Below, piece after piece: positions 1-9,705 of a DNA stretch of 64,000 nt. Both the position numbers and the translations under genes were made by a program. The stretch lies in the NCBI GenBank assembly GCA_963794185.1, contig CAWCDM010000003.1:1-64000 (forward strand). Direction: 5' to 3'. The stretch comes from JAMXLO01 sp963794185. Its GTDB lineage: Bacteria; Pseudomonadota; Alphaproteobacteria; Acetobacterales; Acetobacteraceae. Position 1 is the first letter of the stretch, and each line of letters starts with the position of its first letter. The notes beneath the pieces were generated by a model that worked only from the letters and a program-made list of their open reading frames with translations, was not told where the DNA came from and made no database searches.

Positions 1-1183
1 GAGTGAGCTCGCCTAAGAGAGTGGTCTGCACCATGACGCGTGGATCGCACAGCCAGCTGTATGCGCTGCCGGACTTGCCGAATACCGAGTTGATGGCGAC
101 CTTAAGACCGTTTGCTAGATCGGTATGCCCGTTCCTCTTGGCCAGCAGCCGCTTCTGCCGAAGGGTATCGTATTCATCCAATAAAGAGTCCGGCAGGTGT
201 CCTGGCACCAGCCTGTGGTTCAGCATCAGCGCCGGATAGAAGCTCTCAACATCTAAATCCAGGAAGGTGAACACGTCGTCAGCAACATAAAGCATCGGCC
301 CGTCATCACTATGGAGGCCACCGACGCCGATGGTGTATGTGATGCCGCCGACCTTGACGCTGTCAGAGAACTTGGGAACATCGATTCTCTTAACAGGCCC
401 GTCCTTGGTTTCCTCGGTCTCGACCTGGAATTCCATATCTGGAATCCTAGCCAGCAGGTCCTGCAGAGCTGGCGTTCGGAAGGCGAACTTCTTAGCGACC
501 GCATCGGCTGCCAGCGCCCAGCTTTGGACTTTCGGGTAGGTCGGATAGCAGCTGCCGAACAACTGCTTTGCCAGGATGACCTCGGCCACCTTTGCGTCGT
601 GCACATTGATGATCGAGAGCAGGTTGTATTCTCGCGCTAGTGCGATGCGCGCCGCGATCTTCTCAGCCTGCACATCGGCGACCATCGCTGTGACCTCGAG
701 GTCAACCGCGTTATACTCGACCACGGCACGCATTTCATCGTGGCTAAGGTGTCGGTCCGGCGTGTAGGGCAACGTGCGTAAGGACGGCGCGTCGAGCTTG
801 CACGCACAATCTTTAAGGCTGCCGATAAGGCCCTTCGGCCCCCCGTTCATAGCGAACGGATCCACAGCGATCTCGCCACCGGCGGAGGCAAGCAGGTCAC
901 GCTTCCAGCTTTTATTGTCGATAAGCGAGTCGGATCGGGCGTGTAGCACTCTTGGGTCGTCAACCCCATTAAGGATCAGGTTGACGATGTGATTGTCATA
1001 CCCGAGAGAGTTAAACCCGATCCATAGGTAGTCCCGCCCGTTCTCGGCGTGCCAGCTGCGGAACGCAGCAAACGTCTCACCGATGCCAGGCTCGCTCGTA
1101 TACGCCAGAACTTTATCTTTAAATCGTAAACCGACCATGCAGAAGTTCGGATAGCTTTCCACGTCCATGCACAGGGATTTCAT
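1..1183 (-). CDS. Family-B-type DNA polymerase of a mobile element (3' end outside window)
   Basis: The frame is open from ATG at 1183 to the window edge, 394 codons, so the C-terminal part is missing. By eye it carries a 3'-5' exonuclease domain: DxE at residues 7-9 (ExoI), FNSLGYDN at 57-64 (ExoII) and YNAVD at 157-161 (ExoIII). Polymerase motifs follow: DVESFYP at 311-317 (motif A, DxxSLYP type) and KVAINSVFG at 361-369 (motif B). Motif C would lie beyond the edge. Such short viral polymerases replicate phage or plasmid-like genomes. It is the last visible gene of a minus-strand group that starts at the integrase near 4.7 kb, which supports a prophage or integrative element. Family assignment rests on motifs only; the exact subfamily is not recognised. 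Confidence 0.8.
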   Translation of the reverse strand, partial: MKSLCMDVESYPNFCMVGLRFKDKVLAYTSEPGIGETFAAFRSWHAENGRDYLWIGFNSLGYDNHIVNLILNGVDDPRVLHARSDSLIDNKSWKRDLLASAGGEIAVDPFAMNGGPKGLIGSLKDCACKLDAPSLRTLPYTPDRHLSHDEMRAVVEYNAVDLEVTAMVADVQAEKIAARIALAREYNLLSIINVHDAKVAEVILAKQLFGSCYPTYPKVQSWALAADAVAKKFAFRTPALQDLLARIPDMEFQVETEETKDGPVKRIDVPKFSDSVKVGGITYTIGVGGLHSDDGPMLYVADDVFTFLDLDVESFYPALMLNHRLVPGHLPDSLLDEYDTLRQKRLLAKRNGHTDLANGLKVAINSVFGKSGSAYSWLCDPRVMVQTTLLGELT

Positions 1184-1352
1184 CGGTCCCTCTCCGGCAG
1201 GGCCTTGTTCGTTGCTGACAGGAGCGCCAAACCCGCTGCAACTATAAAGCGGTCCTGCGGCGGGATCGGCCACCCGGTCCTCTCAGCTATATTTGTTAAG
1301 TAGATATCAACCCGCAACTGGCCGATCCAGTACAGCCTCTGCCACTAACTGA

Positions 1353-1644
1353 TCAAATTCGATCATTGGGCCCGCCAGTCATGCTGCGCATGCACTGCGT
1401 TAGAGCATCGTCCTCGCTCGGCAGCATGCATTCATAGCCCGCGCACCATAATCGGCCGGCGATATGATGCCCACGAGTAGCAAATCCCGTCACTGTCACA
1501 GTCTCGGCGAACGACTCCGACTGCGGACTGGTCCTCGGTCGCGAGCCAGGTGATCGCGACCGAGCCGCAGAGCAGCGCGACACACTCGTCCATCCGCCCG
1601 CCGCCGGTGATCTCGTTAAACTCGTCTTCAGTGATGATCATCAT
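1353..1644 (-). pseudogene. Small unknown mobile-element gene, one +1 frameshift
   Basis: No known family is recognised. The ATG at 1644 overlaps the stop of the upstream gene (ATGA), suggesting translational coupling. The first frame reads acidic residues and a hydrophobic stretch (CVALLCGSVAITWLA), then the protein-like reading moves to the next frame around 1530, where one extra C would explain the jump, giving about 96 residues ending TGGPNDRI. Without correction the first frame gives 70 residues. It sits between the element's polymerase and a 76-codon gene. About 170 bases between it and the polymerase (1184-1352) hold nothing I can recognise. Confidence 0.4.
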
Positions 1645-1871
1645 GGCGCTAGTCCAAATCGAAAAATGCTGGCGGCGTGGTGCGCTTGGTGGATCCTTTC
1701 GTCGACAAGGAACAGCCCAATAAGAACCAGCAACTCGAGCTCATTGAGCGCGGCGATTTGCGGTAGGAGATGATCGAAGGTGGTGAGGTCCGACGCGTGC
1801 GCGTGAAGCTCTGCCAGGGTTAACGGCGTCACTGGAGCCACCCTCGCGGCGACGGTTTTCGGGAAGATCAT
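1641..1871 (-). CDS. Small unknown mobile-element protein (76 aa)
   Basis: The frame starts at ATG 1871, which overlaps the stop of the gene upstream (ATGA), and its own stop overlaps the next start in the same way. This chain of overlaps is typical of compact phage operons. The product is mostly helical in appearance, with a leucine-rich middle (ELELLVLIGLFLVDERIHQ). The reading frame stays open far upstream (to 2525), but only the part from 1871 looks like its own product because the neighbouring frame is protein-like above that point. Function unknown. Confidence 0.45.
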   Translation of the reverse strand: MIFPKTVAARVAPVTPLTLAELHAHASDLTTFDHLLPQIAALNELELLVLIGLFLVDERIHQAHHAASIFRFGLAP

Positions 1872-2213
1872 TGCAGACCCTCCGGCGCGTCGAACATGTG
1901 CGACTTTTTCTCCACCACCATCCGCGCCAAGCCAGTGATGCACCGCGGCTGGTCTTCCAGCGGTACCGGCCACGCGAACCCGGTGAGGAATTCCTCGACC
2001 CGCGAGATTCCGAACCAATACACAGCTTCCGCCATCAATTGCTCGTAGCCTGGAATCAATCGATAGGGGACCGCCGAGCAGCCACTCAGCCCCGGCCGGC
2101 GCGCCGCGGGCGCTGCACGCCATGCAGCGCGGGCTGCCGTCACGCATGACGAACGGAGGCGAGCGCCGGCCGCAGGCCGCGCACTGAGGGGGGCTGGCCG
2201 ACGGGGGCCGCAT
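1868..2213 (-). pseudogene. Small zinc-ribbon protein of the mobile element, one +1 frameshift
   Basis: From ATG 2213 the frame shows two CxxC pairs (C11/C14 and C30/C33, CAACG and CMAC), a zinc-ribbon arrangement. Protein-like sequence then continues in the next frame (PYRLIPGYEQLMAEAVYWFG) to the stop at 1868. One extra C in the CCCC run near 2070 would join them into a single protein of about 114 residues. The alternative is a separate 91-codon gene starting at 2143 that lacks the cysteines. Its stop overlaps the next start. The role is unknown; small zinc-ribbon proteins are common in phage early operons. Confidence 0.45.
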
Positions 2214-2310
2214 GTGACAACCTTTCGATCCTGTCGGAGCTGAAGCCGAGCGAGGCAGCGCTAAAATATTCGCCGTCCTCGGGGTCAGCATGCCCGAGAA
2301 CGGCGGTTTC

Positions 2311-2634
2311 TTATGCGGCGGTGGCGGGCTGTGGGCCGCGGGTCTTCCTGCGCGGCGGGCGGATCGCAGCGGCCGGATCGCGGCGCGCCGGTCGCGCCGG
2401 CGGCTCCGGCAGAGCTGGCGTGGCCGCTGGCGACGCCGCGACCGGACCAAGGATGCCTCGCGCTCCGATCCGTCCCGCGATCCAATTGTCAATTTCATCT
2501 GCAACCCAGGCGATCCGGGCGTCACTGACAGGGATCGGCTTGGGGAACGTGCCAGCTTTAACCAACCTGCGCAGGTGTTCTCGCGAGTAGAAGATGCCCA
2601 GCGCCTTTAGCTGCTGATATGTGAGAAGTCTCAT
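2311..2634 (-). CDS. AlpA-family helix-turn-helix regulator / excisionase-like protein
   Basis: The product begins MRLLTYQQLKALGI, followed by a winged-helix pattern ending DEIDNWIAGRI, the usual layout of AlpA/excisionase proteins: a first strand, then a helix-turn-helix around residues 5-30 that recognises DNA. In known elements AlpA-like proteins switch on integrase or excision genes. The C-terminal third is alanine, proline and arginine rich and low-complexity. The ATG at 2634 is preferred over one 39 bases upstream because the family starts there. After the stop the same frame stays open and protein-like down to about 2210 (ADPEDGEYFSAASLGF), so either the tail is interrupted or another short gene lies there; I cannot decide. 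Confidence 0.75.
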   Translation of the reverse strand: MRLLTYQQLKALGIFYSREHLRRLVKAGTFPKPIPVSDARIAWVADEIDNWIAGRIGARGILGPVAASPAATPALPEPPARPARRDPAAAIRPPRRKTRGPQPATAA

Positions 2635-2778
2635 CGGATGCCCTATGACACTGCTTGTTGCGCCGTAGTGCATTAGTAGAGAGGAGTGGTGGTGCGAAAG
2701 GCCACAAATTCATCCGTCAGAATTTGTGGTCATTGGCCACAAATCCGGGCGACTCACTTTTCGGCCATGGTGGCTTGA

Positions 2779-3418
2779 TTATACCCAGCCGTCGGGCTCG
2801 CCAGCCCGCTTGAACCAGCGGTTCAGGTGCATGGCAATCGCAGTCTTGGTTCCGATGTTTTCATACCCTATTCGTTTGAGTGCGGCCTGTATGATGCTCA
2901 CAAGGATACTGTTGCGCGATCTGGCGGGACGCTTGTGACCGGCCTTGATCAGTGCATCGGTGATCAGGCGGGCGATTATCACCGATGGTAAGTGCCAAGA
3001 CTTGGCCGGATGGCGGTGGTGCCTCGTTTTCTCGCCTTTGCCCCATGGATATTCGATATACGGCATTGCTACATTTAAGGCACCTTCGAGAGTTTTGATG
3101 GCCTCATACCCTGCGCGGGTCTCTGGTGTTTCGAGCATCTGCTGCCAGCCCGAAAGCATCGTGGGAATATTGACCTGCACAGTCTTTGCGGCGTCTGCGA
3201 CGCCCTTGAAATCCCAAGTGATTACTGTATCGCTCGCCAGATCAGGAATCGGTTTTGGCCTTGGTGTGACTTCGACTCAGCGCCATGCGCTGAAGGCGGC
3301 TGGCAACGTGCTCGCAAGCATCGTCGCCGGCCGCCGCGCCGAGTTTTTGGAACCATACTCGCACTTCATCCACAGTGATCGGTCTCGACGGCACCTTGCC
3401 CGCGCCGCACAGAGTCAT
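2779..3418 (-). pseudogene. Unknown gene after the integrase, one +1 frameshift
   Basis: The first frame starts at ATG 3418, immediately after the integrase stop, and as written ends at 3242 (58 residues). Protein-like sequence continues in the next frame (VEVTPRPKPIPDLASDTVITW) through a possible GTG start at 3180 to the stop at 2779. Removing one A near 3290 yields a single protein of roughly 208 residues. The C-terminal part is basic, with ITDALIKAGHKRPARSRNS and KTAIAMHLNRWFKRAG, which looks nucleic-acid binding, but no family is recognised. Its position between int and alpA implies a role in the element's own biology. Confidence 0.5.
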
Positions 3419-4696
3419 TTAATCCGCCGCTTCTACTACCGAGTGCTTGCGAAGCTCTACGACGTTGTCCGGTGTCGGGTGCAGAGTCCCGCGCAGTCTT
3501 GCTTCCCACAATTCAAATCCGCGCCGCTTTTCGCTTTCATAACGGTGCAAGTCATAAACCTTGTGCAAGCCCGGAGCGCTGTGAGCGATCATTTGTTCAC
3601 GCACGCGGTCATCGATCGGCAGCGCGGATAGGTGTGTGCGCATGGTTCTGCGAAGGTCGTGGAATTTCCAACCAGTGACATTGCTTAGGGTGTCGATGCG
3701 TTGCTTCGCCTTGGAGAAGCCGTTGACCGCCTTCGCGCCGGCCGTTGTCGTGAAGATGTGATCGCCCGCCGTAAATCGCGGCAGTGCCCTCAGCAGGGCC
3801 AGTGTGTCCGGTCCCAGGGGCACTTCGTGTGCTCGGTCGGACTTCATTCGGGCGGCCGGGATGGTCCAGATCGCCCGGTCAAGATCGATTTCTGACCAGA
3901 CCGCATCGGCCACCTCACGCTCGCGCTGGCCGGTCAGGATCAGCAGCCGGACCAGTGGGCCATAGGGGAAGCCAGCCTCTCCCGCACCCTCCCAGACGGC
4001 CCGCAATTCGTCATCCGTGAGGATGCGCGCCCTCGCTTCCTTCTTGCCTATCAGGTCGGCGGGCCGCAGTCGCTCGACCGGACTCGAATCGATGCCGAAT
4101 TCGTTGGTGCCGATCGCCCATGAGAACATCCGCCGTAGGTGGCCCAGCGCATTGAAGGCTTGGTATTTCGCCCCGCGCCGCACGATGGCCCGGATCGCAG
4201 CGGCGCATTCGTCAGGCTGGATGTCGGTGACCGGCCGCGGCCCCCAGCGCTTCACGAACTCCTGGCGGATTATCCGGCGGGCTTCGTCAGCCTTGGCCAG
4301 CCCGGTGCAGTGCCGCTCCAGGAACTCTTCGGCGACACGGCTGAACGAATTCACCTGTTGCCGCTGTTCTGCGGCCCGCTGGCGGGCCTCCTCGATCCGG
4401 GGATCAACGCCACGGTCGATCGCCGCCAGCCACTCACGCGCCTTTTGGCGGGCTTTCCCCAGCGTGATCGCGCCAACGGTGCCCAGTGTGCGGCGGGTCG
4501 GGTGCCAAGGGGCCGCCGGGTCGGCTGGACGCGAGCCAGCGAACCGGGCGATCAGGACGAAAGCGCGATGTCCGCTCGATCTGACCCGCAACGCCAGACC
4601 CGGCACCAGGGCATCGTGCCAGTCGCGGCTCCCGCTGGCCGGCACCCGCTGGGGCGATCGGATGAACCGATCGGTGAGATTGATCCTCTTTGTCAT
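3419..4696 (-). CDS. Tyrosine recombinase / P4-type integrase
   Basis: About 425 residues from ATG 4696 (MTKRINLTD); an in-frame ATG 84 bases upstream adds a non-conserved tail. The N-terminal third matches the DUF4102-type arm-binding domain seen in P4-like integrases (ALRVRSSGHRAFVLIARF, TLGKARQKARE). The catalytic core has LTGQRERE (first Arg), a Lys in ARMKSDRAHEVPL, FHDLRRT (His-x-x-Arg) and the terminal HSAPGLHKVYDLHRY with the nucleophilic Tyr. It would catalyse site-specific integration and excision of the element. A tRNA 3' fragment lies 165 bases beyond its start, as expected for a tRNA-targeting integrase. Confidence 0.93.
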   Translation of the reverse strand: MTKRINLTDRFIRSPQRVPASGSRDWHDALVPGLALRVRSSGHRAFVLIARFAGSRPADPAAPWHPTRRTLGTVGAITLGKARQKAREWLAAIDRGVDPRIEEARQRAAEQRQQVNSFSRVAEEFLERHCTGLAKADEARRIIRQEFVKRWGPRPVTDIQPDECAAAIRAIVRRGAKYQAFNALGHLRRMFSWAIGTNEFGIDSSPVERLRPADLIGKKEARARILTDDELRAVWEGAGEAGFPYGPLVRLLILTGQREREVADAVWSEIDLDRAIWTIPAARMKSDRAHEVPLGPDTLALLRALPRFTAGDHIFTTTAGAKAVNGFSKAKQRIDTLSNVTGWKFHDLRRTMRTHLSALPIDDRVREQMIAHSAPGLHKVYDLHRYESEKRRGFELWEARLRGTLHPTPDNVVELRKHSVVEAAD

Positions 4697-4860
4697 CGAC
4701 TGTCCTACGCCCTCGGGGCAACACCGGGGCAACACCTTATTGTGTCTCACCCTGTCGCCTGATGTTGCCTCATGTTGCAACTAGGAGGACAAAATGCAAG
4801 GATTTCTGCCGGTTTGGCCGACGAAAATGTCGTTTCAGATTGCTCCATGAAGCGCCCTGG

Positions 4861-4909
4861 CGGGCGGCTCATAACCGCTTGGTTGCAGGTTCGAGTCCTG
4901 CCGGGCGCA
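4861..4909 (+). other. tRNA 3' fragment (anticodon CAT), probable attachment site
   Basis: The sequence folds as the anticodon arm (loop CTCATAA), variable loop, T arm (GCAGG-TTCGAGT-CCTGC) and 3' acceptor strand CGGGCGC of a tRNA with anticodon CAT (tRNA-Ile2 or tRNA-Met). The 5' acceptor and D arm are absent upstream, and the CCA end is replaced by TCA. This is what remains at the distal junction when an element integrates into the 3' half of a tRNA gene; the restored gene would lie to the left of this window. Confidence 0.65.
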
Positions 4910-5146
4910 TCAATGTGGTCAACAAGTCAGCACGGGGCTGTGATGCGGTGGGAGGGGCTTGGCACTCCCGAGGCAGCGTCCGCGACAACTCGCGGGCATA
5001 ATTCGCACCTGCCCCGTTTGATCACCTGGCGCCGCTCGTGTCCGGTGATTCCAGACGAGTCTCGCTCTTGGGCAGGATCATACGGCCGCGATACGCGTCG
5101 CTTACGAATACAGGGCTGATAGCGCAGATTGCTACGGATCGCTGTC

Positions 5147-6055
5147 TTAATCCCCGACTGCCTGCAGCCGCCGGCGCTTTGCCGCCGCCACCACACCGGA
5201 CCGCCCTCGCGCGACCGGCACGGCCTTCTTGTCTGCAACGACCTTCGCTCGCGGGCGGCTGCTCACGCGCGTTGCAACCTTGCGACCGGAGCGCGGCGGT
5301 TTGGCAGCCGCGGCAACATCGGCAGGGCTATCGGCGCCGGCCATATCCAGACCGAACATCGACGACAGGTCGTCGGCATCCAGCACCTTGCCCGCGGCGG
5401 GAGCCGTCTTCGACATGGGCAAGGCCTGGTCGATCTGGGCCACCAGCTCGTTCTCGTTGACCGCACGCAGCCGGAACAGCAGCTCCGGCTGCTCGTCGAG
5501 CCGCGCGCCGACGCCATACAGCACCGCCGCCACGTGCTTGCACATCGAAGCGTAGTCCGGGCAGCTGCACGAGAACCGGATGTCGGACGGGCCGGGGAAA
5601 CAGGCCCGTTGTCCTGGCGGCAGATGCGCTCCATGACGCCCTTGGAGAAGCGGCCCTGCAGCAGCTCGACCAGGGAATCGATCCCGCCCGCGCAGTCCGT
5701 GCAGATCGACTGCCATTGCGTCTTCGCGACCGCGCCGATGCTGACCGTGACATGATAGATCGATGATCCGCTGACCATCGCCTTGATCTCGCGCGGCCCG
5801 ATCTGCAGGTCGACCACCGAGCCGTTGCGCACATAGGTGCGGCCGCGCGGCAGGCGGTTCTCGTAGTCGCGGTAGCTCTCCAGATTGTCGCACCAGGCCT
5901 TGCCCCAGAAGGTGGCGGCGATGGCGCGCCCGGCGATAACCACCGGCGCCACGGGATGCCCTTTCTTGCGCAGCTTCTCCATCGCGCGCACGGCCTTGCG
6001 GCGGCGCTCGGCGACCGGAACGTAGGGAGCCCAACCTCCGTAGTCAGCGCGACAT
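5147..6055 (-). pseudogene. SWIM zinc-finger protein, frameshifted
   Basis: Partner of the SNF2 helicase, starting 5 bases after its stop. The N-terminal part reads YGGWAPYVPVAERRR, then AMEKLRKKGHPVAPV and TFWGKAWCDNLESY. The SWIM motif CxCx(n)CxH is clear (FSCSCPDYASMCKHVAA), then VLYGVGARLDEQPELLFRLR and a basic alanine-rich tail. SWIM domains bind zinc and are thought to guide SNF2 proteins to nucleic acid or partners. Three single extra bases interrupt the frame: one close to the start (near 6046), and two at homopolymers, GGG at 5605-5607 and CCCC at 5594-5597 (read on the minus strand). Removing them restores a protein of about 300 residues. Confidence 0.7.
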
Positions 6056-6060
6056 GGCCG

Positions 6061-8776
6061 TCAGTCCTTCATCGCGGCATTCAGGTCAAGTGCAACCAGC
6101 TTCAGCAGGTCGTCGTCCTTCATCTCGGTCAGGTTGATCTCGCCGGCACCCGACAGCAGTTCATCAGACAGGCCCTGCTTCGAGTCGATCAAGGCGTCGA
6201 TCTTCTCCTCGACCGTGCCGCGGCAGACGAATTTGTGCACCAGCACGTTCCGCTTCTGTCCGATGCGGAAGGCGCGGTCGGTCGCCTGGTTCTCCACCGC
6301 CGGATTCCACCAGCGATCGAAATGCACGACGTGCGAGGCCGCCGTCAGCGTCAGCCCCGAGCCGCCCGCCTTCAGCGACAGGACGAAGAACGGCACCGTC
6401 TCATCCTCCTGGAATGTCTGCACCAGCGCGCGGCGCTTCCGCACCTCCGTCTCGCCGTGCAGCACCAGGCCGGGCCGGCCGAATATGCCGCCCAGAAACG
6501 CCGCCAGCGGCGCCGTCATCTCGCGGAACTGGGTGAACACCAGCATCTTCTCCTGCCGCGAGGCCACCACCTCGGCGATCTCGCGCAGCCGTGCCAGCTT
6601 GCCGCTGTCCTGCTCGGCCCAGGCGTTGTCGTTCAGCCACTGCGAGGGATGGTTGCAGATCTGCTTGAGGCGCATCAGCATCGCCAGCACGATGCCCTTG
6701 CGCTGGATGCCGTCGCTGGCCTCCAGGGCATTGCCGAGATCGTCTACCGCCTGGGCGTACAGCGCCGCCTGCCTGCGGCTGAGACCGCAATACGCCTTGA
6801 CCTCCGTCTTGTCCGGCAGATCGCTGATGATTGCCTTGTCGGTCTTCATGCGCCGCAGGATGTAGGGCCGCACCAGCTCGCGCAGCGGGCCATACGGATT
6901 GTACCTCGCGTTCGGCCAGGCCCTTGGCGTAGCGCTTGAATTGCCCGGCCGATCCCAGCAGTCCGGGATTGATGAAATCGAAGATCGACCACAGATCGCC
7001 GAGGTGATTCTCGACCGGCGTTCCGGTCAGCGCGATGCGCGCGGTCGCCTTGAGCGCCTTGGCCGCCCGGGTCTGCTTGGCGTTCGGGTTCTTGATCGCC
7101 TGCGCCTCGTCCAGAATGGCGAAGCGCCACTCGGTTTCGGCCAGCGCCGGCATGCGCAGCAGCGAGCCGTAGCTGGTGATCGCCAGATCGAGTTCCGCCG
7201 TCTGCGCCGGCGTGAACTGCCGCGATCTGCTCCGCGGTCATCGCCGAGGGATGCACGATCATCGCGTTCAGTTCGGGCGCGAACTTTTCGATTTCCGCCG
7301 CCCAGTTCGCCAGCAGCGACGCCGGCGCCACCAGCAGGCTCGGCTGATGCCGCGCTTTGCCGTTGTGCCGCTTCTGCGCCAGCAGCAGCGCCAGGACCTG
7401 GATCGTCTTGCCCAGCCCCATGTCGTCGGCCAGGCAGGCGCCAAGGCCCAGCCCGGACAGCAGATGCAGCCACTGCACGCCGGCCTGCTGATACGGCCGC
7501 AACACGCCATGCAGCGCCGGGCCGGGATCGACACCCGCGCCATCCGGTGCGCGCAAGCCTTTGCAGCGTCTCCGCCAGCCAGGGGCCGGCCGTGACCTGC
7601 GACCAGTCGGCGGTGGCCATCTCTGCCGCATCGCCCGCGACCGCCGCGCCCGCCAGCATGCGCATCGCCTCGGCGAAGGTCAGACCATCCCGCGCGGCCA
7701 GTTGCTCGGCCTCGTGGAACTGCCGCATCGCGCGCTCGAGCCGTTCGCGGTCGACCTCGACCCATTGGCCGCGCAGCAGCACCAGCGAGTCGGTGCCGGC
7801 GAGCAGTGTCGCGATTTCCCGTTTGCTGAGCGTCTCGCCGTCCAGCGTGATGTCCATGCGGAAATCCAGCAGCCCATCGAGGCCGACCGCCGAGGGCGCG
7901 CGTGCGCCGACCGTCCCGGTGACCTGCGGGCGCGACGGCCGATTCGCGCGCCACGTCGCGGGCATGCGCACGACCACGCCGGCACTTTCCAGATCGGGCG
8001 CGCTGGCCAGCAGGCGCGAGGCGTCCTGCGGCGTCCAGCGCAGCGGATGAAAGATCTCGCCCGCATCGATCATCGGCCTTGAGCCAGGCGCATGTCTCGG
8101 CGGCGCGCTGCACCGGCACCAGCAGCGACAGCAGCTTCTGTCGGTTCGCTGGCCCGGCGTATTCGCGCAAGGCCTGGCCGAGCGGCAGATGCTGGGCCTT
8201 GGCCTGCGCCGAAAGCCGCGTCGTATAGGTCGCCATGAAGGCGAACGGCGCTTCCGGGTCGCGGCGGTTCTCCGCCAGGTTGAAGTGCACGCGCCCGACC
8301 AGGTTCCAGGCCGGATTGAGCCCCTTCAGAAAGCTCTGCAGATCCGTCTTCGCCGCAGCAAGCGACTGTGCCAGCGCCGTCGCGGTGTCCCGCCACAGCC
8401 CGCGCAGCACATCCGCCGTCAGATATTCGGCCCCCGCCATCATGGGCGCCGTCAGCACAAACGACGCGAGTTCGGCCTCGTTCGGCGCCGCTATGGCCGG
8501 AAGGCCGGAGGACGCCGGGGCGCCGGCGTCCGTGCCGGTCGATTGCAGGCACAGCGCCGCCACGTAGCGCGCGGCAAATCCGCGCCACCACAGGAAGACC
8601 GGCGGCAAGGTCTGACCCACCTCGCCGGCGCCAAGCTGCAGCAGCCCGAAGCCGCTGCCGCGCGCGAATGCGTCGCTTATGCGCCCGCCAATGCGCTCGT
8701 CGATCTCCGGGGCGTCTGCGGACGATTCGAGGGTAAGGTGGCCGTGCGGCGTAAGCCGGAGACTCGGACGGGACAT
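6061..8776 (-). pseudogene. SNF2-family DEAD/DEAH-type helicase, frameshifted
   Basis: A bacterial SNF2/RapA-like ATPase of about 900 residues if corrected. From MSRPSLRLTPHGHL it has a long N-terminal region, then helicase motif I DDMGLGKTIQ, motif Ia LLVAPASLLANW, DEAQ box ILDEAQAIKN, motif III ALTGTPVENH, and in the C-terminal lobe LVFTQFREMT, LKAGGSGLTLTAA and ATDRAFRIGQ. Such proteins remodel protein-nucleic acid complexes using ATP. Four single extra bases, near 8072, 7557, 7222 and 6896, split it into five pieces, each fully protein-like. No in-frame stop is needed to explain the breaks. It is transcribed ahead of the SWIM gene. Confidence 0.8.
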
Positions 8777-9039
8777 GCGCGGAGTACGATGGATCGCTGG
8801 GTAATGGTCAAGATCGGGCAGCGTGTCAGCCCGAAGTTCGGCTATGGACGGAAAGCGGGTGTTCAGAATTTGGCGCTGAGTTATCGGAAGACTCTGCCGC
8901 GGAATCGGAGTTCAGGCTCCTCCTGCCGACTCCCGCCGGCCGCGTTGCGGCGCGACGCGCGAGACCCTGGCGTCAACCGATGGAACGGCGCACGCACCGC
9001 CCGAAAGGGCTGCCCATCGCCAGCTTCGCCTGTGACGAT

Positions 9040-9675
9040 TTAGTCGGTCGCCACCGTGAACGTGGCGAATATATGGGTCGACTTGGCGAAGCTCTGCGGC
9101 TGAGCCAAGCCTGGAATCGATGCGGGCAGGAAGTACCTTTGTAAAGCGGGCAGTTCTGATGGGTCGCCGCATCGGTCGGCATTCCAACCGAGGATCAAGC
9201 AGCCATCGCTCGTCAGAAGCAGACTGCAGACCCGCAGTGCCGCGTTCTGGTCCTGCACTCTGTCGAGGCCGAAGCCGAACACCCCACTCAGCACGATGGT
9301 GTTGAACGACGAGCGCGGCCAATAATCCAGGGCATCCTGGATGTTGCCGATCACATGGCGTTTCGGAGCGCCCCAGCGTGCAACGGTCGGGTCTATATCA
9401 ATTGTCCAGCATTTGGCGCCGTGCGCCCCAAACAGCGCGGGGTAGTCCTTAGTGTATGGCCGACAACCGACGAACAGCACTTTGCCGCCGCGCCATCCGA
9501 CAGCGGGGATCAACTTGCGCACCAAATGGACGCGGTCCGGACGATGGGCGATCCAAAAATCGCCGAACCACGTGTGGAGGCGACGTCGGACGCTCCCCGA
9601 CAATAGGATGCGCGCCACCCGACGCCACAGACGGCGTCTTGCCCGCTCGTCAAACTCATTCCCCAAGGAACTCAT
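9040..9675 (-). CDS. Class I SAM-dependent methyltransferase-like protein
   Basis: 211 residues, intact. The SAM-binding fold is suggested by KVLFVGCRPYTKDYPALFG (motif I, with glycine replaced in part), then WTIDIDPTVARWG (acidic end of strand 2) and FNTIVLSGVFGFGLD (strand 4). The later segment LLTSDGCLILGW fits strand 5. The substrate is unknown. Motif I is not the canonical GxGxG, so activity is uncertain. The start codon lies only about 30 bases from the end of the IS5 transposase, so the insertion may have replaced its promoter. Confidence 0.6.
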   Translation of the reverse strand: MSSLGNEFDERARRRLWRRVARILLSGSVRRRLHTWFGDFWIAHRPDRVHLVRKLIPAVGWRGGKVLFVGCRPYTKDYPALFGAHGAKCWTIDIDPTVARWGAPKRHVIGNIQDALDYWPRSSFNTIVLSGVFGFGLDRVQDQNAALRVCSLLLTSDGCLILGWNADRCGDPSELPALQRYFLPASIPGLAQPQSFAKSTHIFATFTVATD

Positions 9676-9705
9676 TCCGTCCGTCTTCCTTAGAGTTGTC
9701 CGGAA

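Noticed and set aside
4861..4909. Intact tRNA gene
   Set aside because: The D arm and 5' acceptor strand are missing and the CCA end is mutated, so only the 3' half is present.
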